From Paratinospora sagittata (Eukaryota > Streptophyta > Magnoliopsida > Ranunculales > Menispermaceae): 64,000 nucleotides of DNA. The stretch's first letter is position 1, and each line of letters begins with the position of its first letter. Both the position numbers and the translations under genes were made by a program. Positions 34,419 to 45,433 of this stretch are shown piece after piece. Where the stretch lies: assembly GCA_035771175.1 (NCBI GenBank), contig JAYMFD010002303.1, positions 1 through 64,000 of the forward strand, written 5' to 3'. The notes beneath the pieces were generated by a model, which was not told the DNA's origin, did no database searches, and was given only the letters and a program-made list of their open reading frames with translations.

Positions 34419-37400
34419 TCATCGGGATATTGGAACGGAGTTCCATCTATTTTGGGGGTTGCTTGAAGGATATTGGTACTCGCTCAAGGAATAGGCGGAA
34501 AAAGCAATCCGGTGGATTGGTCGCGATTGCCTAAAACACTTTTTCTAAGTAAATTTAATTCATTTAAACCAAAATTTAGATTTGGGGGTAAAAAATTTCC
34601 TGGGATATTGGAACGGAGTTCCATCTATTATGGGGGTTCCTAGAAGGATATTGGGACTCGCTTAAAGAGTAGGTGGAGAAAGCAATCAGGTGGATTGGTC
34701 GCGATTGCCTCAAACACATTTTCTAAGTAAATTTAGTTCATTTAAACCAAAATTTGAGATTTAGGGGTCAAAAATTCATCGGGAAACTGGAACGGACTTC
34801 CATCTATTCCGGGGGTTCCTAGAAGGATATTGGGACTCGCTTAAGAAGTTGGTGGAAAAAGCAACCCGGTGGATTGGTTGCGATTGCCTCAAACACATTT
34901 TCTAAGTAAATTTAGTTCATTTAAACCAAAATTTGAGATTTAGGGGTCAAAAATTCATCGGGATATTGAACGGAGTTCCATCTATTCCGGGGGTTCCTAG
35001 AAGGATATTGGGACTCGCTTAAGAAGTTGGTGGAAAAAGCAATCCGGTGGATTGGTCGGGATTGCCTCAAACACATTTTCTAAATAAGTTTAATTCATTA
35101 AAACCAAGATTTTAGAGTTGGGGGTCAAAAGTTCACCGGGATATTGGTACGGAGTTTCATCTATTCTGGTGGTTAATAGAAGGATATTGGGACTCGCACA
35201 AAGACTTGGTGGAGAAAGCAATCTGGGGGATTGGTCGCGATTGCCTCAAACACTTTTTCTAAGTATAGTTAGTTCATTTAAACCAAAATTTAGATTTAGG
35301 GGTCAAAAATTCAACGGGATATTGGAACGGAGTTCCATCTATTTCGGGGGTTCCTATAAGGATATTGGGACTCGCTCAAAGAGTTGGTGGAGAAAGCAAT
35401 CTGGTGGATTGGTCGCGATTGCCTCAAACAAATTTTCTAAATAAATTTAATTCATTTAAACCAAAATTTGAGATTTAGGGGTAAACAATTCATCGGGATA
35501 TTGGAACGGAGGTCCATTTATTCTGGGGGGTTGCTAGAAGGATATTGGGACTCGCTAAAAGAGTAGGTGGAGAAAGCAATCCGGTGGATTGGTCGCGATT
35601 GCCTCAAACACATTTTCTAAGTTAATTTAGTTCATTTAAACCAAAATTTGAGATTTAGGGGTCAAAACATTATCGGGATATTGGAACAGAGTTCCATCTA
35701 TTCTGGGGGTAGCTTGAAAGATATTGGGACTCGCTCAAGGAGTAGGCGGAAAAAGTAATCCGGTGGATTGGTCGCAATTGCCTCAAACACTTTTTCTACG
35801 TATATTTAGTTCATTTAAACCAAAATTTAGATTTAGGGGTCAAACATTCAATGGGATATTGGAACGGAGTTCCATCTATTTCGGGGGTTCCTAGAAGGAT
35901 ATTGGGACTCGCTCAAAGAGTTGGTGGAGAAAGCAATCCGGTGGATTGATCGCGATTGCCTCAAACACATTTTCTAAATAAGTTTAATTCATTAAAACCA
36001 AGATTTTAGAGTTGGGGGTCAAAAGTTCACCGAGATATTGGTACGGAGTTTCATCTATTCTGGTGGTTAATAGAAGGATATTGGGACTCGCACAAAGACT
36101 TGGTGGAGAAAGCAATCCGGGGGATTGGTCGCGATTGCCTCAAACACTTTTCTTAAGTATAGTTAGTTCATTTAAACCAAAATTTAGATTTGGGGGTCAA
36201 AAATTCAACGGGATATTGGAACGGAGTTCCATCTATTTCGGGGGTTCCTAGAAGGATATTGGGACTCGCTCAAGGAGTTGGTGGAGAAAGCAATCTGGTG
36301 GATTGGTCGCGATTGCCTCAAACAAATTTTCTAAATAAATTTAATTCATTTAAACCAAAATTTGAGATTTAGGGGTAAACAATTCATCGGGATATTGGAA
36401 CGGAGGTCCATTTATTCTGGGGGGTTGCTAGAAGGATATTGGGACTCGCTAAAAGAGTTGGTGGATAAAGCAATCCGGTGGATTGGTCGCGATTTCCTCT
36501 AACACATTTTCTAAGTTAATTTAGTTCATTTAAACCAAAATTTGAGATTTAGGGGTCAAAAATTCATCGGGATATTGGAACAAAGTTCCATCTATTCTGG
36601 GGGTTGCTTGAAAGATATTGGGACTCGCTCAAGGAGTAGGCGGAAAAAGCAATCCGGTGGATTGGTCGCAATTGCCTCAAACACTTTTTATAAGTATGTT
36701 TAGTTCATTTAAACCAAAATTTAGATTTGGGGGTCAAAAATTCAACGGGATATTGGAACGGAGTTCCATCTAATTCGGGGGTTCCTAGAAGGATATTGGG
36801 ACTCGCTCAAAGAGTTGGTGGAGAAAGCAATCTGGTGGATTGGTCGCGATTGCCTCAAACAAATTTTCTAAATAAATTTAATTCATTTAAACCAAAATTT
36901 GAGATTTAGGGGTCAAAAATTCATCGGGATATTGGAACGGAGTTCCATCTATTCCAGGGGTTCCTAGAAGGATATTGGGACTCGCTCAAAGTGTTGGTGG
37001 AGAAAGCAATCTGGTGGATTGGTCGCGATTGCCTCAAACAAATTTTTTAAATAAATTTAATTCATTTAAACCAAAATTTGAGATTTAAGGGTAAACAATT
37101 CATCGGGATATTGGAACGGAGGTCCATTTATTCTGGGGGTTGCTAGAAGGATATTGGGACTCGCTAAAAGAGTAGGTGGAGAAAGCAATCCGGTGGATTG
37201 GTCGCGATTGCCTCAAACACATTTTCTAAGTTAATTTAGTTCATTTAAACCAAAATTTGAGATTTAGGGGTCAAAAATTTATCGGGATATTGGAACAAAG
37301 TTCCATCTATTCTGGGGGTTGCTTGAAAGATATTGGGACTCGCTCAAGGAGTAGGCGGAAAAAGCAATCCGGTGGATTGGTCGCAATTGCCTCAAACACT

Positions 37401-38353
37401 TTTTCTAAGTATATTTAGTTCATTTAAACCCAAATTTTAGATTTGGGGGTCAAAAATTCATCGGGATATTGGAACGGAGTTCCATCTATTCCGGGGGTTC
37501 CTAGAAGGATATTAGGACTCGCTCAAAGAGTTGGTGGAGAAAGTAATATGGTGGATTGGTCGCGATTGCCTCAAACACATTTCCTAAGTAAATTTAGTTC
37601 ATTTAAACCAAAATTTGAGATTTAGGGGTCAAAAATTCTTCGGGATATTGGAACGGAGTTCCATCTATTCTGGGGGTTGCTAGAAGGATATTAGGACTCA
37701 CTCAAAGAGTTGGTGGAGAAAGCCATCTGGTGGATTGGTAGCGATTGCCTCAAACACATATTCTAAGTAAATTTAGTTCATTTAAACCAAAATTTGAGAT
37801 TTAGGGGTCAAAAATTCATCGGGATATTGGAACGGAGTTCCATCTATTCTGAGGGGTTGCTAAAAGGATATTGGGACTCGCTCAAAGAGTAGGTGGAGAA
37901 AGCAATACGGTGGATTGGTCGCGATTGCCTCAAACACATTTTCTAAGTAAATTTAGTTCATTTAAACCAAAATTTGAGATTAAATGGTCAAAAATTCATC
38001 GGGATATTGAAACGGTGTTCCATCTATTCTGGGGGTTGCTTGAAGGATATTGGGACTTGCTCAAGGAGTTGGTAGAAAAATCTATCCGGTGGATTGGTCG
38101 CGATTGCCTCAAACACTTTTTCTAAGTAAATTTAATTCATTTAAACCAAAATTTAGAGTTGGGGGTCAAAAATTCAACGGGATATTGGAACGGAGTTCCA
38201 TTTATTCTGGGGGGTTGCTAGAAGGATATTGGGACTCGCTAAAAGAGTAGGTGGAGAAAGCAATCCGGTGGATTGGTCGCGATTGCCTCAAACCCATTTT
38301 CTAAGTAAATTTAGTTCATTTAAACCAAAATTTGAGATTTATGGGTCAAAAAT
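34419..38353 (+). repeat. Large HOR unit delta (3935 bp, 22 monomers)
   Basis: Like gamma ('tggtcgggat' at 35053; D monomers near 35118 and 36012) but with four extra monomers (about 36640-37390). These carry 'attccaggggttcc', 'aaagtgttgg' and 'gatttaagggtaaac', exactly the ones that alpha, beta and gamma lack relative to the 2328-bp HOR. One monomer is missing near 38190, where an A-type left part joins a 'tttattctggggggttgc' right part. Net change is +4 and -1 monomers, matching 3935 against 3399 bp. Confidence 0.9.
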
Positions 38354-40072
38354 TCATCGGGATATTGGAACGGAGTTCCATCTATTTTGGGGGTTGCTTG
38401 AAGGATATTGGTACTCGCTCAAGGAATAGGCGGAAAAAGCAATCCGGTGGATTGGTCGCGATTGCCTAAAACCCTTTTTCTAAGTAAATTTAATTCATTT
38501 AAACCAAAATTTAGATTTGGGGGTAAAAAATTCCCTGGGATATTGGAACGGAGTTCCATCTATTATGGGGGTTCCTAGAAGGATATTGGGACTCGCTTAA
38601 AGAGTAGGTGGAGAAAGCAATCAGGTGGATTGGTCGCGATTTCCTCAAACACATTTTCTAAGTAAATTTAGTTCATTTAAACCAAAATTTGAGATTTAGG
38701 GGTCAAAAATTCATCGGGAAACTGGAACGGACTTCCATCTATTCCGGGGGTTCCTAGAAGGATATTGGGACTCGCTTAAGAAGTTGGTGGAAAAAGCAAC
38801 CCGGTGGATTGGTTGCGATTGCCTCAAACACATTTTCTAAGTAAATTTAGTTCATTTAAACCAAAATTTGAGATTTAGGGGTCAAAAATTCATCGGGATA
38901 TTGAACGGAGTTCCATCTATTCCGGGGGTTCCTAGAAGGATATTGGGACTCGCTTAAGAAGTTGGTGGAAAAAGCAATCCGGTGGATTGGTCGGGATTGC
39001 CTCAAACACATTTTCTAAATAAGTTTAATTCATTAAAACCAAGATTTTAGAGTTGGGGGTCAAAAGTTCACCGGGATATTGGTACGGAGTTTCATCTATT
39101 CTGGTGGTTAATAGAAGGATATTGGGACTCGCACAAAGACTTGGTGGAGAAAGCAATCCGGGGGATTGGTCGCGATTGCCTCAAACACTTTTTCTAAGTA
39201 TAGTTAGTTCATTTAAACCAAAATTTAGATTTGGGGGTCAAAAATTCAACGGGATATTGGAACGGAGTTCCATCTATTTCGGGGGTTCCTAGAAGGATAT
39301 TGGGACTCGCTCAAAGAGTTGGTGGAGAAAGCAATCTGGTGGATTGGTCGCGATTGCCTCAAACAAATTTTCTAAATAAATTTAATTCATTTAAACCAAA
39401 ATTTGAGATTTAGGGGTAAACAATTCATCGGGATATTGGAACGGAGGTCCATTTATTCTGGGGGGTTGCTAGAAGGATATTGGGACTCGCTAAAAGAGTA
39501 GGTGGAGAAAGCAATCCGGTGGATTGGTCGCGATTGCCTCAAACACATTTTCTAAGTTAATTTAGTTCATTTAAACCAAAATTTGAGATTTAGGGGTCAA
39601 AACATTATCGGGATATTGGAACAAAGTTCCATCTATTCTGGGGGTAGCTTGAAAGATATTGGGACTCGCTCAAGGAGTAGCCGGAAAAAGCAATCTGGTG
39701 GATTGGTCGCAATTGCCTCAAACACTTTTTCTAAGTATATTTAGTTCATTTAAACCAAAATTTAGATTTAGGGGTCAAACATTCAACGGGATATTGGAAC
39801 GGAGTTCCATCTATTTCGGGGGTTCCTAGAAGGATATTGGGACTCGCTCAAAGAGTTGGTGGAGAAAGCAATCCGGTGGATTGATCGCGATTGCCTCAAA
39901 CACATTTTCTAAATAAGTTTAATTCATTAAAACCAAGATTTTAGAGTTGGGGGTCAAAAGTTCACCGGGATATTGGTACGGAGTTTCATCTATTCTGGTG
40001 GTTAATAGAAGGATATTGGGACTCGCACAAAGACTTGGTGGAGAAAGCAATCCGGGGGATTGGTCGCGATTG
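38354..40072 (+). repeat. Large HOR unit epsilon (partial)
   Basis: Starts like gamma and delta ('tggtcgggat' at 38988) and runs through the 894-bp pentamer (D monomers near 39053 and 39947). After the A monomer at 40073 and the B at 40251 it does not follow the unit but passes into tandem A-B-C trimers. Confidence 0.87.
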
Positions 40073-42041
40073 CCTCAAACACTTTTCTTAAGTATAGTTA
40101 GTTCATTTAAACCAAAATTTAGATTTGGGGGTCAAAAATTCAACGGGATATTGGAACGGAGTTCCATCTATTTCGGGGGTTCCTAGAAGGATATTGGGAC
40201 TCGCTCAAAGAGTTGGTGGAGAAAGCAATCTGGTGGATTGGTCGCGATTGCCTCAAACAAATTTTCTAAATAAATTTAATTCATTTAAACCAAAATTTGA
40301 GATTTAGGGGTAAACAATTCATCGGGATATTGGAACGGAGGTCCATTTATTCTGGGGGGTTGCTAGAAGGATATTGGGACTCGCTAAAAGAGTAGGTGGA
40401 GAAAGCAATCCGGTGGATTGGTCGCGATTGCCTCAAACACATTTTCTAAGTTAATTTAGTTCATTTAAACCAAAATTTGAGATTTAGGGGTCAAAACATT
40501 ATCGGGATATTGGAACAAAGTTCCATCTATTCTGGGGGTAGCTTGAAAGATATTGGGACTCGCTCAAGGAGTAGGCGGAAAAAGCAATCCGGTGGATTGG
40601 TCGCAATTGCCTCAAACACTTTTTCTAAGTATATTTAGTTCATTTAAACCAAAATTTAGATTTAGGGGTCAAACATTCAACGGGATATTGGAACGGAGTT
40701 CCATCTATTTCGGGGTTTCCTAGAAGGATATTGGGACTCGCTCAAAGAGTTGGTGGAGAAAGCAATCTGGTGGATTGATCGCGATTGCCTCAAACAAATT
40801 TTCTAAATAAATTTAATTCATTTAAACCAAAATTTGAGATTTAGGGGTAAACAATTCATCGGGATATTGGAACGGAGGTCCATTTATTCTGGGGGGTTGC
40901 TAGAAGGATATTAGGACTCGCAAAAAGAGTAGGTGGAGAAAGCAATCCGGTGGATTGGTCGCGATTGCCTCAAACACATTTTCTAAGTTAATTTAGTTCA
41001 TTTAAAGCAAAATTTGAGATTTAGGGGTCAAAAATTTATCGGGATATTGGAACAAAGTTCCATCTATTCTGGGGGTTGCTTGAAAGATATTGGGACTCGC
41101 TCAAGGAGTAGGCGGAAAAAGCAATCCGGTGGATTGGTCGCAATTGCCTCAAACACTTTTTCTAAGTATATTTAGTTCATTTAAACCAAAATTTAGATTT
41201 AGGGGTCAAACATTCAACGGGATATTGGAACGGAGTTCCATCTATTTCGGGGGTTCCTAGAAGGATATTGGGACTCGCTCAAAGAGTTGGTGGAGAAAGC
41301 AATCTGGTGGATTGATCGCGATTGCCTCAAAAAAATTTTCTAAATAAATTTAATTCATTTAAACCAAATTTTGAGATTTAGGGGTAAACAATTCATCGGG
41401 ATATTGGAACGGAGGTCCATTTATTCTGGGGGGTTGCTAGAAGGATATTAGGACTCGCTAAAAGAGTAGGTGGAGAAAGCAATCCGGTGGATTGGTCGCG
41501 ATTGCCTCAAACACATTTTCTAAGTTAATTTAGTTCATTTAAAGCAAAATTTGAGATTTAGGGGTCAAAAATTTATCGGGATATTGGAACAAAGTTCCAT
41601 CTATTCTGGGGGTTGCTTGAAAGATATTGGGACTCGCTCAAGGAGTAGGCGGAAAAAGCAATCCGGTGGATTGGTCGCAATTGCCTCAAACACTTTTTCT
41701 AATTATATTTAGTTCATTTAAACCAAAATTTAGATTTGGGGGTCAAAAATTCAACGGGATATTGGAACGGAGTTCCATCTATTTCGGGGGTTCCTAGAAG
41801 GATATTGGGACTCGCTCAAAGAGTTGGTGGAGAAAGCAATCTGGTGGATTGGTAGCGATTGCCTCAAACAAATTTTCTAAATAAATTTAATTCTTTTAAA
41901 CCAAAATTTGAGATTTAGGGGTAAACAATTCATCGGGACATTGGAACGGAGGTCCATTTATTCTTGGGGGTTGCTAGAAGGATATTGGGACTCGCTAAAA
42001 GAGTAGGTGGAGAAAGCAATCCGGTGGATTGGTCGCGATTG
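40073..42041 (+). repeat. Tandem 537-bp A-B-C trimer
   Basis: A monomers start at 40073, 40610, 41147 and 41684, exactly 537 bp apart, with B at 40251 and C at 40431 (lengths 178, 180, 179). Trimers 2 and 3 share 'ggattgatcgcg' before B, 'atattaggactcgc' in B and 'tttaaagcaaaatttg' in C (41004 and 41541), so they are the most recent duplicates. The fourth trimer breaks after its B monomer. Confidence 0.93.
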
Positions 42042-45000
42042 CCTCAAACACATTTTCTAAGTTAATTTAGTTCATTTAAACCAAAATTTGAGATTTAGGG
42101 GTCAAACATTCACCGGGATATTGGAACGGAGTTCCATCTATTCCGGGGGTTCCTAGAATGATATTAGGACTCGCTCAAAGAGTTGGTGGAGAAAGCAATA
42201 TGGTGGATTGGTCGCGATTGCCTCAAACACATTTCCTAAGTAAATTTAGTTCTTTTATACCAAAATTTGAGATTTAATGGTCAAAAATTCATCGGGATAT
42301 TAAAACGGAGTTCCATCTATTCTGGGGGTTGCTTTAAGGATATTGGGATTCGCTCAAGGAGTTGGTAGGGAAAGCAATACGGTGGATTGGTCGCGATTGC
42401 CTCAAACACTTTTTCTATGTAAATTTAATTCATTTAAACCAAAATTTAGATTTGGGGGTAAAAAATTCCCTGGGATATTGGAACGGAGTTCCATCTATTC
42501 TGGGGGTTGCTAGAAGGATATTGGGACTCGCTTAAAGAGTAGGTGGAGAAAGCAATTAGGTGGATTGGTCGCGGTTGCCTCAAACACATTTTCTAAGTAA
42601 ATTTAGTTCATTTAAACCAAAATTTGAGATTTATGGGTCAAAAGTTCATCGGGATATTGGAACGGAGTTCCATCTATTCCGGGGGTTCCTAGAAGGATAT
42701 TAGGACTCCCTCAAAGAGTTGGTGGAGAAAGTAGTCTGGTGGATTGGTCGCGATTGCCTCAAACACATTTTCTATGTAAACTTAGTTCATTTAAACCAAA
42801 ACTTGAGATTTATGGGTCAAAAATTCATCGGGATATTGGAACAGAGTTCCATCTATTCTGGGGGGTTGTTTGAAGGATATTGGGACTCGCTCAAGGAGTT
42901 CGTGGACAAAGCAATCCGGTGGATTGGTCGCGATTGCCTCAAACACATTTTTTAAGTAAATTTTATTCATTTAAAACCAAAATTTGAGATTTATGGGTCA
43001 AAAATTCATTGGGATATTGGAACAGAGTTCCATCTATTCTGGGGGGTTGTTTGAAGGATATTGGGACTCGATCAAGGAGTTGGTGGAGAAAGCAATCCGG
43101 TGGATTGGTCGCGATTGCCTCAAACACTTTTTCTAAGTATATTTAGTTCATTTAAACCAAAATTTTAGATTTGGGGGTCAAAAATTCACCGGGATATTGG
43201 AACGGAGTTCCATCTATTCCGGGGGTTCCTAGAAGGATATTGGGACTCGCTTAAAGAGTTGGTGGGGAAAGCAATCTGGTGGATTGGTCGAGATTGCCTC
43301 AAACAAATTTTCTAAGTAATTTTATTCATTTAAACCAAAATTTGAGATTTAGGGGTCAAAAATTCATCGGGATATTGGAACGGAGTTCCATTTATTCTGG
43401 GGGGTTGCTAGAAGGATATTGGGACTCGCTAAAAGAGTAGGTGGAGAAAGCAATCCGGTGGATTGGTCGCGATTGCCTCAAACCCATTTTCTCAGTTAAT
43501 TTAGTTCATTTAAACCAAAATTTGAGATTTAGGGGTCAAAAATTCATCGACATATTGGAATAGAGTTCCATCTATTCCGAGGGTTCGTAGAAGGATATTG
43601 GGACTCGCTCAAAGAGTAGCAATCCGGTGGATTGGTCGCGATTGCTTCAAACACATTTTCTAAGTAAATTTAGTTCTTTTAAACCAAAATTTGAGATTTA
43701 ATGGTCAAAAATTCATCGGGATATTGAAACAGAGTTCCATCTATTCTGGAAGTTGCTTGAAGGATATTGAGATACGCTCAAGGAGTCGGTAGAGAAAGCA
43801 ATCCGGTGGATTGGTCGCGATTGCCTCAAACATATTTTCTAAGTAAATTAAGTTCATTTAAACCAAAATTTGAGATTTAGGGGTCAAAAATTCAACGGGA
43901 TATTGGAACGGAGTTCCATCTATTCCGGGGGTTCCTAGAAGGATATTGAGACTCGCTTAAGAAGTTGGTGGAAAAAGCAATCCGGTGGATTGGTCGCGAT
44001 TGCCTCAAACACATTTTCTAAATAAGTTTAATTAATTTAAACCAAGATTTCAGAGTTGGGGGTCAAAAGTTCACCGGGATATTGGTACGGAGTTTCATCT
44101 ATACCGGTGGTTAATAGAAGGATATTGGGACTCGCAGAAAGACTTGGTGGAGAAAGTAATCTGGTGGATTGGTCGCGATTGCCTCAAACACATTTTCTAA
44201 GTAAATTTAGTTCATTTAAACCAAAATTTGAGATTTATGGGTCAAAAATTCATCGGGATATTGGAACGGAGTTCCATCTATTTTGGGGGTTGCTTGAAGG
44301 ATATTGGTACTCGCTCAAGGAGTAGGCAGAAAAAGCAATCCGGTGGATTGGTCGCGATTGCCTAAAACACTTTTTCTAAGTAAATTTAATTCATTTAAAC
44401 CAAAATTTAGATTTGGGGTTAAAAAATTCCCTGGGATATTGGAACGGAGTTCCATCTATTATGGGGGTTCCTAGAAGGATATTGGGACTCGCTTAAAGAG
44501 TAGGTGGAGAAAGCAATCAGGTGGATTGGTCGCGATTGCCTCAAACACATTTTCTAAGTAAATTAAGTTCATTTAAACCAAAATTTGAGATTTAGGGGTC
44601 AAAAATTCATCGGGATATTGGAACGGAGTTCCATCTATTCCGGGGGTTCCTAGAAGGATATTGAGACTCGCTTAAGAAGTTGGTGGAAAAAGCAATCCGG
44701 TGGATTGGTCGCGATTGCCTCAAACACATTTTCTAAATAAGTTTTATTAATTTAAACCAAGATTTCAGAGTTGGGGGTCAAAAGTTCACAGGGATATTGG
44801 TACGGAGTTTCATTTATACCGGTGGTTAATAGAAGGATATTGGGACTCGCACAAAGACTTGGTGGAGAAAGTAATCCGGTTGATTGGTCGCGATTGCCTC
44901 AAACACATTTTCTAAGTAAATTTAGTTCATTTAAACCAAAATTTGAGATTTATGGGTCAAAAATTCATCGGGATATTGGAACGGAGTTCCATCTATTTCG

Positions 45001-45433
45001 GGGGTTCCTAGAAGGATATTGGGACTCACTCAAAGAGTTGGTGGAGAAAGCAATCTGGTGGATTGGTCGCGATTGCCTCAAACATATTTTAGAAGTAAAT
45101 TAAGTTCATTTAAACCAAAATTTGAGATTTAGGGGTCAAAAATTCATCGGGATATTGGAACGGAGTTCCATCTATTCCGGGGGTTCCTAGAAGGATATTG
45201 AGACTCGCTTAAGAAATTGGTGGAAAAAGCAATCCGGTGGATTGGTCGCGATTGCCTCAAACACATTTTCTAAATAAGTTTAATTAATTTAAACCAAAAT
45301 TTGAGATTTATGGGTCAAAAATTCATCGGGATATTGGAACGGAGTTCCATCTATTCTGGGGGTTGCTAGAAGGATATTGGGACTCGCTTAAAGAGTAGGT
45401 GGAGAAAGCAATCTGGTGGATTGGTCGCGATTG
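42042..45433 (+). repeat. Mixed satellite monomers related to distant blocks
   Basis: About 19 monomers without a clean period. Part of it (about 42660-43790) repeats the marker series of the 1792-bp HOR 30 kb upstream: 'ggggggttgtttgaagg', 'ttcgtggacaaagc', 'cctcaaaccc', 'gattgcttcaaac' and 'ctggaagttgcttgaagg'. Another part (about 43990-44880) has two D monomers with 'gatttcagagttggggg' and 'tataccggtgg' (near 44048 and 44763, 715 bp apart), a form otherwise seen only near 27420. No other sequence type is visible. Confidence 0.82.
43617..43620 (+). other. About 10-bp deletion inside a monomer
   Basis: At the end of this monomer 'aaagagtagcaatccggtgg' replaces the usual 'gagtaggtggagaaagcaatccgg', a loss of 10 bp between two AG-containing short repeats. 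It is one of very few indels in the window larger than 2 bp and smaller than a monomer. Confidence 0.85.

Noticed and set aside
44771..45103. Longest open frames (up to 110 codons) and families of 60-108-codon frames starting MGVK or MVNRR across the array
   Set aside because: They are satellite monomers read in frame. Each monomer of 178-180 bp shifts the frame, the same peptide occurs in two overlapping frames of adjacent monomers, there is no codon or start-site context, and no known protein family is recognisable.
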